From assembly GCF_023897015.1 (NCBI RefSeq), contig NZ_JAMHFY010000010.1, positions 62,001 through 126,000 of the forward strand: a stretch of DNA of 64,000 nt, given 5' to 3'. The notes beneath the pieces were generated by a model. It saw only the letters and a program-made list of their open reading frames with translations, was not told where the DNA came from and made no database searches. This DNA is from Desulfosporosinus nitroreducens. Its GTDB lineage: Bacteria > Bacillota > Desulfitobacteriia > Desulfitobacteriales > Desulfitobacteriaceae. Below, one piece after another: positions 53,485 through 62,397 of this stretch (positions within the stretch are counted from its first letter, which is position 1; each line of letters starts with the position of its first letter). A program made the position numbers and the translations under genes.

Positions 53485-54442
53485 CAGTGTGCTTGTTCAG
53501 GTACAAAACCTTAAAATGTATTTTCAGACGGAAGGGAGCTTCTCGTTTTCGAAAAAGTACATTAAAGCTGTGGATGATGTCTCCTTTAATCTTTTTAAAG
53601 GAGAAACCTTTGGTTTGGTAGGTGAGTCAGGGTGTGGCAAAAGCACACTGGGGCGCACTGTTCTCGGACTCTATAAGCCCAATGCCGGGAAGGTGATTTT
53701 TGAGGGGGAGAATATATTTTCCCTCAAAAATAAGAGAATGAAGGAAATGCGCAAAAAAATGCAGCTTATTTTTCAGGATCCCAGCGCCTCTTTAAACCCT
53801 CGAAAGACGATTGCGGATATTCTAAATGAACCTTTTCACATCCACCAAGTTGGAACGAAGACCGAGCGTAAAGCGAAAATTAAGGATTTAATGGATCGGG
53901 TGGGCCTTTCTGAGTACCATTTGAGTCGTTATCCCCATGAAATGTCGGGAGGGCAAAAGCAACGGGTTGGTATAGCCCGTGCCCTGGCCTTGAATCCTAA
54001 GCTGATCATCTGCGATGAGCCAGTTTCTGCTTTAGATGTTTCGATTCAGGCGCAGGTCATTAATTTATTGGAAGACCTGCAAAAAGAGTATGATTTGACC
54101 TACTTATTTATCTCCCATAACTTAAGCGTGGTACATCATATCTGTAACCGTGTCGGTGTAATGTACCTGGGAAAACTTGTGGAAACCGGCAATCATGAGG
54201 ATATCTATCGCAATACTCTTCATCCTTATGCCAAGGCCTTGATTTCAGCTATTCCTCATACTGATCCGGATAACCCAAAAGACCGGATCCTGCTTAAGGG
54301 GGATGTGCCGAGTCCTGCTAATCCTCCGTCCGGGTGCCGCTTTCATACTAGGTGCCCTGAGAGGACAGACCTATGCAGTCAAGCGGAGCCTCAACTAAAG
54401 GAGGTGTTTCCGGGGCATTTTGCAGCTTGTCATCTGTGTTAA
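53477..54442 (+). CDS. dppF: Dipeptide ABC transporter ATPase 2
   Basis: 321 residues: Walker A GESGCGKS, signature [15 protein letters not shown], Walker [15 protein letters not shown], and C-terminal [14 protein letters not shown]. The ATG is preceded by AGGAG and overlaps dppD by 8 bases. Confidence 0.93.
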   Translation: MDDSVLVQVQNLKMYFQTEGSFSFSKKYIKAVDDVSFNLFKGETFGLVGESGCGKSTLGRTVLGLYKPNAGKVIFEGENIFSLKNKRMKEMRKKMQLIFQDPSASLNPRKTIADILNEPFHIHQVGTKTERKAKIKDLMDRVGLSEYHLSRYPHEMSGGQKQRVGIARALALNPKLIICDEPVSALDVSIQAQVINLLEDLQKEYDLTYLFISHNLSVVHHICNRVGVMYLGKLVETGNHEDIYRNTLHPYAKALISAIPHTDPDNPKDRILLKGDVPSPANPPSGCRFHTRCPERTDLCSQAEPQLKEVFPGHFAACHLC

Positions 54443-54542
54443 ACAGCTGTGGAGAAGGAGGGATCTTTGAAACTAATACTTAGAGTTATGATGCTTGGGC
54501 TGAGAGTAAAACCAAAATATATTTTGAAGGGAGAAAGAAATT

Positions 54543-56150
54543 GTGAGAAAGAACTATGGAATTCTGCTGGCATTACTGACAGTTGTGTTGCTCTTCGCGG
54601 CAGGGTGTGGCGGCAGTAAGGATGCCGGTACTAAGCCGGAAGCCGCGGACGGTACAAAACAGTTGATTATGGCGCTTGATCCGGATTATGAGACATTTGA
54701 CCCGGGTCTTGCTTATGAGGTTTATGCTTTGCTGGTCTTGCATCCGGTTTATGATACCTTGATGCAGTTCGAAGATAATCTGGATGCGCCAATCTACGGT
54801 ATAGCCGAGAGTCATGAGCTCAGTAAGGATGGACTTAGTTATACCTTTAAGCTTCGCAAGGGAATAAAATTTGCTGGTGGTAATGCGCTTACCTCGCAGG
54901 ATGTTAAATGGAGTGCCGAGCGGTCCATGAACTTAAAAGGGAATGGAGCTTTTTTGGCAGATGGTATCAAATCAATTGAAACACCTGACTCGGATACCGT
55001 TGTTTTTAACCTGAAAGGGCAAGATGCTTCTTTCTTGACCAAGCTTACCTATAATGCCTTTGGTGTTATTGACAGTAAAGTGGCAATGGAGAATGAGGCA
55101 ACCAATGCCGTTGATGCAAATACTGCGGATAAGGCCAAATTGTGGTTTGATACACACTCTGCAGGATCCGGTCCTTACGTGATTGAATCATATACCCCTA
55201 AAGTGGAAGTAGTTTTAGCCCGCAATAAAAATTATTGGGGTAAAGCTCCCTACTACGACAAAGTGGTTTTAAAAGCAATCTCTGATCCTGGAACCCAATT
55301 AATGATGCTCGAAAAAGGGGATATTGACATAGCGTTCAACTTAGGACCTGAACATGTTAAACAAATCCAAGATAAGCCGGGCATTGAAATCAAGAAGGCC
55401 CAATCAATGACGCTGACATTTTTGTTGATGAACCGTGACCCTAAAATTGGCGGACCTATTGCTAATCCGGATGTTCAGAAAGCGATTCGTTTAGTATTAG
55501 ACTATCAAGGGATGCAGACAATTGCTGGGGAAGGGTCCATCACACCTGTTGCACCTTTTCAAGTGGGATTCTTAGGGACTTTGCCTCCACGTGATCCCAA
55601 AACTGCCCAAAATATCGAAAAGGCTAAAGAGTTAATGAAAAAAGCCGGTTATGAGAAAGGTTTTAAGACCACCCTTGAAGTAGCCACCTTGGCTGTTGAA
55701 GGTATGGATTTGCCCACACTTGCCCAAAAGATTCAAAACGATCTGCTCCAAATCGGCATTGAAACTGAGATTAAAACTTCGGATATCATGGTTGCTCTGG
55801 ATCCTTATCGAAAAGGCACTCAAGCTCTGTCCCTTTGGTATTGGGGTCCAGACTATCCCGATCCGAATACCCAATTAGCATTTTTGCCTGGCAATCCTGT
55901 GGGTCTTCGTGCCAATTGGACGGCTGATATGAATCCTGAATTAGCAGAGTTAGGTAAAAAAGCTGCTGTTGAAGTTGACAAAGCTACCCGGGTCAAAAAC
56001 CTCGAAGAAATTCAAAAGATGATGGATGAAGACAGTGCGTTTGATGTCTTATTACAGCATGCTCGTCATTACGCTACACGTGATAACATTCAAGGCACAG
56101 ACTATATCGATCTTTATAAAATCGATCTCAAAGATGTTTCTGCAAAATAG
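54543..56150 (+). CDS. dppA: Dipeptide-binding lipoprotein
   Basis: 535 residues. Lipoprotein signal ending AAGC (C about 22), then the SBP_bac_5 fold (YETFDPGLAYEVYALLVLHPVYDTL, FKLRKGIKFAGG, GSGPYVIESYTP, YWGKAPYYDKVVLK). It captures peptides outside the membrane. GTG start with GGGAG. It lies between the ATPase and permease genes, an unusual but known order. Confidence 0.93.
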   Translation: MRKNYGILLALLTVVLLFAAGCGGSKDAGTKPEAADGTKQLIMALDPDYETFDPGLAYEVYALLVLHPVYDTLMQFEDNLDAPIYGIAESHELSKDGLSYTFKLRKGIKFAGGNALTSQDVKWSAERSMNLKGNGAFLADGIKSIETPDSDTVVFNLKGQDASFLTKLTYNAFGVIDSKVAMENEATNAVDANTADKAKLWFDTHSAGSGPYVIESYTPKVEVVLARNKNYWGKAPYYDKVVLKAISDPGTQLMMLEKGDIDIAFNLGPEHVKQIQDKPGIEIKKAQSMTLTFLLMNRDPKIGGPIANPDVQKAIRLVLDYQGMQTIAGEGSITPVAPFQVGFLGTLPPRDPKTAQNIEKAKELMKKAGYEKGFKTTLEVATLAVEGMDLPTLAQKIQNDLLQIGIETEIKTSDIMVALDPYRKGTQALSLWYWGPDYPDPNTQLAFLPGNPVGLRANWTADMNPELAELGKKAAVEVDKATRVKNLEEIQKMMDEDSAFDVLLQHARHYATRDNIQGTDYIDLYKIDLKDVSAK

Positions 56151-56220
56151 TAAGCAAAATGGGCAGATGCATCTGCATCTGCCCACCATTGAAGGCTCTG
56201 TAATGGCCTAAAGGAGGTGG

Positions 56221-57246
56221 ATGACGTTGGGACTTCTAAAATATACAGCCAGAAGATTGGTATTCTTAGCGTTCCTTGTTATTGGAGTTTCGTTAGTTGT
56301 CTTTGTTATTTCCCACTCTGTGCCCAGTGACCCTGTTTTGGCCAATCTAAGCCAGAGGAATATCGATAACCAGGAGATGGTAGATTCTTTTAAAGCTAAG
56401 TGGGGCTTGGATAAACCTATGTACACGCAATACTTTATTTATGTCGGTAATTTAGTGAAAGGAGATATGGGCACATCTATCAGAACCCAGCGACCTGTGA
56501 TGGATGACCTAAAAAAATATTTTCCAGCGACGATAGAGTTAGCAATCTTTTCGATAATAATTGCGGTTTTTTTTGGAATGCTCTTCGGTATAATTTCTGC
56601 CATCAAACGTAACAGCGCCATTGATCAGATAATAAGGGGAATCTCTGTTGTGGGGGTATCTGTGCCTAGTTTCTGGTTGGGACTGATGTTTTTGTTGCTT
56701 TTCTATGTAAATTTGGGGATAGCGCCTGGACCAGGGAGAATAAGCCCTTATTTAGCACCACCGGTAGCTGTAACCAATTTATACGTTATTGATGCACTAT
56801 TAGCAGGTGATTGGAGCCTTGCAGTGGATGCACTGCAACATTTGCTTTTACCGGGTCTAGTGTTAGGTTCTTTTACCATGGGTTTGATTACCCGTACTAC
56901 TCGTTCAAGTTTATTAGAAGTAATGTCGTTGGATTTCATCCGTACTGCAAGGGCGAAAGGTCTGACCGAAAAAATGATTATTATGCGTCATGCCTTGGGA
57001 AATGCCTTGATACCCGTCGTGACTGTTATTGGCATAGGATTTGGTAATCTTTTGGGTGGAATGGTTTTAGTCGAAACAATATTTGCTTGGCCTGGGATCG
57101 GGCAATATGCCTATAAGGCAGCCGGAAATTTAGATTTTCCTGCTATCATCGGGGTTTCCATCTTGATTTCCATTAACTATGTTGTTATTAATCTAATAGT
57201 AGACCTTCTATATGGAATTCTTGACCCCAGAGTGAGGTATAATTAA
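56221..57246 (+). CDS. dppB: Dipeptide ABC permease 1
   Basis: 341 residues, six TM helices, with the DppB signature (GLDKPMYTQYFIYVGNLVKGDMG, RTARAKGL and GGMVLVETIFAWPGIG). AAGGAGGTGG abuts the ATG at 56221; a TTG at 56227 is better spaced, so the start may be six bases later. Confidence 0.92.
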   Translation: MTLGLLKYTARRLVFLAFLVIGVSLVVFVISHSVPSDPVLANLSQRNIDNQEMVDSFKAKWGLDKPMYTQYFIYVGNLVKGDMGTSIRTQRPVMDDLKKYFPATIELAIFSIIIAVFFGMLFGIISAIKRNSAIDQIIRGISVVGVSVPSFWLGLMFLLLFYVNLGIAPGPGRISPYLAPPVAVTNLYVIDALLAGDWSLAVDALQHLLLPGLVLGSFTMGLITRTTRSSLLEVMSLDFIRTARAKGLTEKMIIMRHALGNALIPVVTVIGIGFGNLLGGMVLVETIFAWPGIGQYAYKAAGNLDFPAIIGVSILISINYVVINLIVDLLYGILDPRVRYN

Positions 57247-57247
57247 T

Positions 57248-58084
57248 ATGCTGCTGCGAATCATGAAAAACAACTTGTTATTCTCGATAGGAATAATTGT
57301 TTGTGCCCTGTGGATTCTAATTGCTATAGTTACAGTACTTGTTCCTTCAATTACCCCTTATAGTTATTTAGCACAAGACTTAGCAAACCGCTTTCAAGCG
57401 CCGAGCAGTGCACATTGGTTTGGTACTGACAGCATTGGGCGAGATGTTTTCAGCAGGGTGCTTGTAGGCAGCCGGATCTCGCTTATCGCCGGACTAATTA
57501 CCATTGCTTTAGCGTCTTTAATGGGAATGATTTATGGCGGTATTGCTGGCTATATTGGTGGTCTAACCGATGAAATCATGATGCGAATCTCAGAAATGGT
57601 AATGGCTTTCCCTGGGATTATCTTAGCTATGACCATTGCCGCGGCCTTAGGCCCAAGTCTTCACAATACCTTACTGGCTATGGTAATTATTTGGTGGCCC
57701 AACTATGCTCGAGTTATGCGCAGTATGGTAATTGCCAACAAAGAGAATGAATATGTGGAAGCAGCCAAATCGCTGGGTGCCTCCCATTTTAGAATATTCT
57801 TCAATGAAATTATGCCTAATAGCCTTGGGCCAGTGTTGGTCTTGGCTACTCTGGATTTTGGCAATGCGATTCTTCTTTTCTCAGGCTTGAGCTTTTTGGG
57901 TCTAGGCTCTCCTCCGCCGACACCGGAATGGGGAGCAATGGTGGCAGATGGTGTTTTGAATTTTAACTATTGGTGGATTGGTACCTTTCCTGGTTTGGCT
58001 ATTCTCACCATGTCAGTAGGCACTAACTTTATTGGTGACAGTTTGAGGGACTTTCTTGATCCTAGGCTGAGAAAGGAGATCTAA
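57248..58084 (+). CDS. dppC: Dipeptide ABC permease 2
   Basis: 278 residues with six TM helices. HWFGTDSIGRDVFSRVLVGSRISL and EYVEAAKSLGAS are DppC signatures, and the end GTNFIGDSLRDFLDPRLRK is typical. It starts two bases after the dppB stop. Terminator downstream. Confidence 0.93.
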   Translation: MLLRIMKNNLLFSIGIIVCALWILIAIVTVLVPSITPYSYLAQDLANRFQAPSSAHWFGTDSIGRDVFSRVLVGSRISLIAGLITIALASLMGMIYGGIAGYIGGLTDEIMMRISEMVMAFPGIILAMTIAAALGPSLHNTLLAMVIIWWPNYARVMRSMVIANKENEYVEAAKSLGASHFRIFFNEIMPNSLGPVLVLATLDFGNAILLFSGLSFLGLGSPPPTPEWGAMVADGVLNFNYWWIGTFPGLAILTMSVGTNFIGDSLRDFLDPRLRKEI

Positions 58085-58106
58085 ATCTCTCCCCTCTAAT
58101 TGGCAT

Positions 58107-58154
58107 AAAAGTATAACATTAACGATTAAACTTGTCAATGTTACACTTTTTTTT
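58107..58154 (+). terminator. Terminator after the dipeptide transporter operon
   Basis: A stem of AAAAGT/ACTTTT and TAACATT/AATGTTA (58107-58120 with 58137-58150) is followed by TTTTTTTT. Together with the riboswitch it accounts for the 344-bp gap 58085-58428. Confidence 0.85.
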
Positions 58155-58280
58155 CATAAATAGAAATAGCACTTAAAAGGGGAAATTTGAGAGAAATTTC
58201 TAGAATCGTATATTATTTGGGCATAGTGTATGATATATTAGGTACAATGGCCTGTTGGGCATAATAATTTAAAATAGTAA

Positions 58281-58371
58281 TTCTGCGATAATGGCAAACT
58301 CAGTAAGAACTGAGGACGCAAAGCTGCGGGTCTTACATGTTATGTGAAGATAGCCGGGTTGTCGAATAGAT
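58281..58371 (+). promoter_or_regulatory. c-di-GMP-I riboswitch (GEMM aptamer)
   Basis: The conserved elements appear in order: GGCAAAC (58293-58299), a six-bp hairpin CTCAGT-AAGA-ACTGAG, the core GACGCAAAGC (58315-58324), a second hairpin region and the receptor-type segment TAGCCGGGTTG (58351-58361). P1 can form between 58280-58288 and 58359-58367. It sits directly upstream of an HD-GYP gene, so the sensed ligand and the enzyme substrate would be the same. Confidence 0.9.
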
Positions 58372-58381
58372 AGGATGTTTT

Positions 58382-58412
58382 CGCTGAATAATTATTCGGC
58401 GTCTTTTGTTTT
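58382..58412 (+). terminator. Riboswitch expression-platform terminator
   Basis: CGCTGAATAA (58382-58391) pairs with TTATTCGGCG (58392-58401), then TCTTTTGTTTT. The 3' arm bases 58393-58400 can instead pair with GTCGAATA at 58361-58368 of the aptamer P1 (eight pairs, one G-U), giving a mutually exclusive antiterminator. Confidence 0.8.
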
Positions 58413-58428
58413 AGGAGGGAATTTTAGT

Positions 58429-59508
58429 TTGATAATTCATTTAGAACCCTTATCAACTGTCGTATTTAAAATTGGCGAATTCTCGACACTTGACTTGTTT
58501 GATAAACAGGGAATCCTTTTGTTGTCCAAAGGTAAGCCGATCACACCAAACATTCAAGAGCTTCTTCAAGGACGTCAGATTTATACCTTAAAATATGAGT
58601 TAGATAAATCCCAAGCCCCTAAAACGCACAAATTCTCCGAATCAGAATACCAAGATATTGTAGGCTATGTCCGAGAAGTTTTTGAGGATACGTGTTTTAT
58701 TAGCATCGAGCGTTTAGAAAAGACTTTTTCTGTGGTGGATAAGATTATCCACGAGCTAGAAGGAACTTACCAAGTTTATCTGGATTTAAACAAATTTCGA
58801 AAATTTGACAACTATACTTACATTCACTCAGTCAACGTTGCTATTTTAGCTACATTGATTGGTTTACAAATTGGGTTTTCCGGACAGACACTAAGAGACT
58901 TAACAATAGGGGCTTTGTTGCATGATATTGGCAAACGTGCTATACCCAGTAACATCCTTAATAAGCCTTCAAACTTAACGGACGACGAATTGGAAATCAT
59001 AAAAAAGCATCCGGTGCTCGGTGAGGAAATGCTTAAAAATACTAATATATCCGGTAAGGTGCTCGCAATTATCCGCCATCATCATGAGCGCTGGAACGGC
59101 AAAGGCTATCCGGATGCTCTTCGACAAAGCTCAATTGAGTTAAATGCTCAAATAGTTGCTATTTCAGATGTCTTTGATGCTCTTGTGAGTGATCGGCCTT
59201 ATCGAAGAGGTTTACCGCCATATCACGCTCTAGAATTAGTTATTGCTGGATCAAGTGAAGAATTCAATGAGGGAATTGTTCAAAATTTCCTTCAATGTTT
59301 AGTACTCTATCCGCAAGGGTCAATCGTTACTTTAAATACAGGGGAAGTTGGTAAAGTAATTGGAGTTCAGAAGGATTACCCGAGCCGACCATTAATCAGA
59401 ATTTTATTCGACAAATATGGGAATTATCTACAGGATGATCAGATATGTGATTTATCCCTTGATTTGACGAAGTTTGTCAAGTCCATTGATTTTAGGTCTG
59501 TACCATAG
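58429..59508 (+). CDS. HD-GYP protein under riboswitch control, probable c-di-GMP phosphodiesterase
   Basis: 359 residues, a full-length paralogue of the protein encoded at 2063. HDIGK at 165-169, HHHERW about 217-222 and GYP at 226-228 (followed by DAL). The TTG start has AGGAGG at 58413-58418, just after the terminator; an ATG at 58375 lies inside the terminator and is rejected. N-terminal and C-terminal regions (TLNTGEVGKVIG) match the paralogue. Confidence 0.88.
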   Translation: MIIHLEPLSTVVFKIGEFSTLDLFDKQGILLLSKGKPITPNIQELLQGRQIYTLKYELDKSQAPKTHKFSESEYQDIVGYVREVFEDTCFISIERLEKTFSVVDKIIHELEGTYQVYLDLNKFRKFDNYTYIHSVNVAILATLIGLQIGFSGQTLRDLTIGALLHDIGKRAIPSNILNKPSNLTDDELEIIKKHPVLGEEMLKNTNISGKVLAIIRHHHERWNGKGYPDALRQSSIELNAQIVAISDVFDALVSDRPYRRGLPPYHALELVIAGSSEEFNEGIVQNFLQCLVLYPQGSIVTLNTGEVGKVIGVQKDYPSRPLIRILFDKYGNYLQDDQICDLSLDLTKFVKSIDFRSVP

Positions 59509-59565
59509 AATGTCAGGAGTATAAGGCGTTGCCTGGTTTTTATAGGGATTATTATGCAAAATTAT

Positions 59566-59615
59566 AAGTGAGGCTAATGTGTAAATTTCACAATAGCCTC
59601 ACTTGTAATTTTTTT
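59566..59615. terminator. Terminator after the second HD-GYP gene
   Basis: A stem of AAGTGAGGCTA and TAGCCTCACTT with ATGTG/CACA extension (59566-59604), then TTTTTTT. It also faces the convergent acyl-CoA dehydrogenase gene. Confidence 0.88.
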
Positions 59616-59653
59616 GGACTTCTCTAACTGTTGCTACTAGATGGTTTAGCTTA

Positions 59654-60793
59654 CTAAAATAGACGCTTAGCGATGGTTATCTTCTCAATTTCTTTAGCCC
59701 CTTCATAAATCTCCAAAATCTTGGCATCGCGATAAAAGCGTTGGATGTCATACTCATCGATATAGCCATATCCGCCGTGCATTTGCAAAGCTTTGTCGGT
59801 CACCCAGACCGCTGTTTCTCCGGCGTAAAATTTTGCCATGGCATTAAGAGAGGGATCTAACTGGCCGTTGTCGGCCTTCCAAGCTGCCTTGTAGATTATG
59901 TTGCGAGCTAATTCTATACGGGTCGCCATCTCGGCCAATTGGAACTGAATGGCTTGGTTGGCGGCTAAGGGAACGCCAAAGGTTTTGCGTTCTTGAACGT
60001 ATTTGAGAGCCAAATCTAATGCTCCTTGGGCTAGACCAAGTCCTTGTGAGGCTACCATAATCCGAGTTTGATCAAAGAAATGCATGAGTTGGTAGAAGCC
60101 ATTGCCTTCTTTGCCAACAAGATTTTTTTGAGGCACTCTTACATCTTCGAAGGTGATTTCTGCCGTATCCGAGGCCCGAATACCCATCTTGCCGTGGATC
60201 TTCATCCTGGTGATTCCGGGACTGTTTGCATCAACGATGATTAAGCTGTGCCGTTGTGTTTTTTTAGGGGACTCCGGGTTGGTGACGCATAGTGCGACCA
60301 TATAGTCACAGATTGTGCCGTTCGTGATAAATGTCTTACTTCCATTGATAACATAGTCTGAACCATCTTTGGTAGCTCGAGTCGTTGTTCCGGCTACATC
60401 GCTTCCAGCGTTTGGCTCAGTATAAGCCCCGGCAAAGATTGCTTTACCTGCAGGCAGTAAGGGAAGATAGGTTTTCTTTTGTTCTTCACTGCCATAGTTA
60501 ATGATATTTTCAGCACCAAAGGTTGCAGCGACGGCAGCTAAGCCGAGACCCAAGTCTATTCGGGACAGTTGCTCGGTAATTAAGGCAGTTTCCATCCAAC
60601 CAGCGCCAGGGCCTCCGTATTCCTCAGGAATGGCTATTCCAACCAGTCCTGCTTCGCAGGCCTTTTGCCAGATTTCACGCGGGTATCTTTCCTGCCGATC
60701 ACATTCTTGGGCGAAAGGGGGGAATTCTTTGAGTGCAAATTTGTAGGCTAGGCTCTGAAAGGCTTTTTGTTCTTCTGATAACTCGAAATCCAA
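59654..60793 (-). CDS. Acyl-CoA dehydrogenase
   Basis: 379 residues, the standard length. FAD-dependent first step of beta-oxidation. AYTEPNAGSDVAG and FITNG motifs, R-rich QRFYRDAKILEIYEGAKEI at the end with the catalytic Glu in YEGA. It starts with ATG and a GGAGG-type site upstream on the minus strand. A sigma54 promoter lies about 95 bp upstream and it is divergent from the thiolase operon. Confidence 0.93.
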   Translation of the reverse strand: MDFELSEEQKAFQSLAYKFALKEFPPFAQECDRQERYPREIWQKACEAGLVGIAIPEEYGGPGAGWMETALITEQLSRIDLGLGLAAVAATFGAENIINYGSEEQKKTYLPLLPAGKAIFAGAYTEPNAGSDVAGTTTRATKDGSDYVINGSKTFITNGTICDYMVALCVTNPESPKKTQRHSLIIVDANSPGITRMKIHGKMGIRASDTAEITFEDVRVPQKNLVGKEGNGFYQLMHFFDQTRIMVASQGLGLAQGALDLALKYVQERKTFGVPLAANQAIQFQLAEMATRIELARNIIYKAAWKADNGQLDPSLNAMAKFYAGETAVWVTDKALQMHGGYGYIDEYDIQRFYRDAKILEIYEGAKEIEKITIAKRLF

Positions 60794-60890
60794 AACAGTT
60801 CCTCCTTCTTTTTAAAAAACGGGTTATTATTAAATTCCGCTCTTGTATCGTTCTAGTTTGGGGATAGGTTGCCGGGTTTAACAATTATAT

Positions 60891-60907
60891 TTGCAATTTC
60901 AATGCCA
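60891..60907 (-). promoter_or_regulatory. Sigma54 promoter of the acyl-CoA dehydrogenase gene
   Basis: On the minus strand TGGCAT-TGAAA-TTGC (60907 down to about 60892) has exactly ten bases between GG and GC, the -24/-12 pattern. Confidence 0.75.
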
Positions 60908-60977
60908 GTCCGAAGAAGCGTTTTTTCAAGGTCCTTAGGTATAAAAGCAGAGTATGTGTGTGCATTGTGTTGTCAAC

Positions 60978-60995
60978 TGTCCGTCATCAAGGACA
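60978..60995. promoter_or_regulatory. Central inverted repeat, candidate shared activator site
   Basis: TGTCC-N8-GGACA, with outer GTCA and TGAC elements, lies almost midway between two divergent sigma54 promoters (about 71 and 76 bp from them). The match is short, but the position fits a shared enhancer-type site. The rest of the 416-bp gap 60794-61209 shows nothing else I can name. Confidence 0.4.
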
Positions 60996-61070
60996 ATAAT
61001 GACTAAGAAGGGGAGGGGAGTTTTTCGGTTTCTTTGTAGGAGACGCAGCGGGGAAGCGGCCTAAACCAAG

Positions 61071-61086
61071 TGGCATAGGATTTGCA
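61071..61086 (+). promoter_or_regulatory. Sigma54 promoter of the thiolase operon
   Basis: TGGCAT-AGGAT-TTGCA with ten bases between GG and GC. It is about 125 bp before the thiolase start. Confidence 0.78.
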
Positions 61087-61209
61087 TTCTAAAGTAAAAA
61101 GCAGATATGTATCAATTATTATCCGAATATTATGAATAATATAGGGGAGATTCTCTGCGCCTAAGGGCAGTGATCAAAAACATTAAGACGAGAAAGAGTG
61201 GTTAAAACA

Positions 61210-62361
61210 ATGAGAGAAGCTGTGATAGTACAAGCGGTAAGAACTCCGGTTGGAAAGAAAAACGGATCACTGAGCGGTCTTCGTTCTGAGGATTTAGCGG
61301 GACTAGTTTTGAGAGAATTGGTCAAACGGGCGGGCGTTGACCCAGCCGTGATCGAGGATGTTCTGATGGGTTGCGTTTCCCAAGTGGGAGAGCAGGCGTT
61401 CTGTATCGGAAGGCAGGCAGCCTTGATTGCGGATTATCCGCAGCATGTCCCTGGGTTGACGATTGATCGTCAGTGCGGATCCAGCCAGCAGGCCGTCCAT
61501 TTTGCTGCTCAGGCAATTTTAGCGGGGGACATGGATGTCATCGTGGCGGCGGGCATAGAAAACATGTCCCGGATTCCAATGGGTTCAACTTTTAAGGGGA
61601 CTGAGCTTTCGAAGGAACTGACCTCCCGTTATGAGATCATTAATCAGGGACTCTCGGCTGAGCGAATCGCCAAAAAATGGAGCCTCAGCCGTCAACAGAT
61701 GGATGAATTCTCCCTGGAAAGCCATAAGAAGGCACATAGGGCCCAGGAGGAAGGACGTTTCGAACGGGAGATTATGCCTGTCAGCGTGGTCCTTCCGGAA
61801 GGCAGCCAGGTAATTATGAAAATAGACGAGGGTCCCAGACGAGACACAAGTTTAGAGAAACTCTCAGGTTTAAAAACTCCCTTTATGGAGAATGGCCAAG
61901 TTACTGCTGGTAATTCAAGCCAGATTTCGGATGGAGCAGCTGCAATGCTCATCATGTCTCGGGAGAAAGCAGAAGAGCTGGGGCTTAAGCCCCGCTTCCG
62001 TATTGTGGCTAGGACTGTTATAGGTTCAGATCCAACTCTAATGCTTACGGGTCCCATTCCTGCTACAGCTAAGGTGTTAGGTAAAGCAGGTCTGAGCCTC
62101 GCGGATATTGATATCTTTGAGGTGAATGAAGCATTTGCTGCAGTAACGTTAGCTTGGCTGATAGAGACGGGTGCCGATCCCAAAAAGCTTAATCCTAACG
62201 GCGGAGCTATTGCCCTTGGTCATCCTCTTGGAGCCAGTGGGGCTCGCTTGATGACCACCATGATGTATGAATTAGAACGAACTGGCGGTCGTTATGGATT
62301 GCAAACTATGTGCGAGGGACATGGCATGGCTAATGCGACAATTATTGAGCGATTAGATTGA
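61210..62361 (+). CDS. Acetyl-CoA acetyltransferase (thiolase)
   Basis: 383 residues. Catalytic C89 in DRQCGSS, the GGAIALGHPLGASGAR histidine loop and the C-terminal CEGHGMANA cysteine are in place. Final thiolytic step of beta-oxidation or acetoacetyl-CoA synthesis. The ATG at 61210 is chosen over a GTG 12 bp earlier. It heads an operon with the SDR gene and the broken gene at 63208. Confidence 0.93.
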   Translation: MREAVIVQAVRTPVGKKNGSLSGLRSEDLAGLVLRELVKRAGVDPAVIEDVLMGCVSQVGEQAFCIGRQAALIADYPQHVPGLTIDRQCGSSQQAVHFAAQAILAGDMDVIVAAGIENMSRIPMGSTFKGTELSKELTSRYEIINQGLSAERIAKKWSLSRQQMDEFSLESHKKAHRAQEEGRFEREIMPVSVVLPEGSQVIMKIDEGPRRDTSLEKLSGLKTPFMENGQVTAGNSSQISDGAAAMLIMSREKAEELGLKPRFRIVARTVIGSDPTLMLTGPIPATAKVLGKAGLSLADIDIFEVNEAFAAVTLAWLIETGADPKKLNPNGGAIALGHPLGASGARLMTTMMYELERTGGRYGLQTMCEGHGMANATIIERLD

Positions 62362-62397
62362 GAGAACAATAAGATATTGAGGAAGGAGAAATTTAAA

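Noticed and set aside
58375-58428. An ATG at 58375 as the start of the second HD-GYP gene.
   Set aside because: It lies in the riboswitch terminator and would be translated only from read-through RNA without a ribosome site. The TTG at 58429 has AGGAGG.
61036-61090. A riboswitch-like stretch (ACGCAGCGGGG...GGCCTAAACC) before the thiolase operon.
   Set aside because: It lacks the ordered GEMM core and is upstream of the probable sigma54 start site, so it would not be in the transcript.
61692-62183. A 163-codon open frame antisense to the thiolase gene.
   Set aside because: The opposite strand encodes a clear thiolase with all catalytic motifs; the antisense frame is a shadow.
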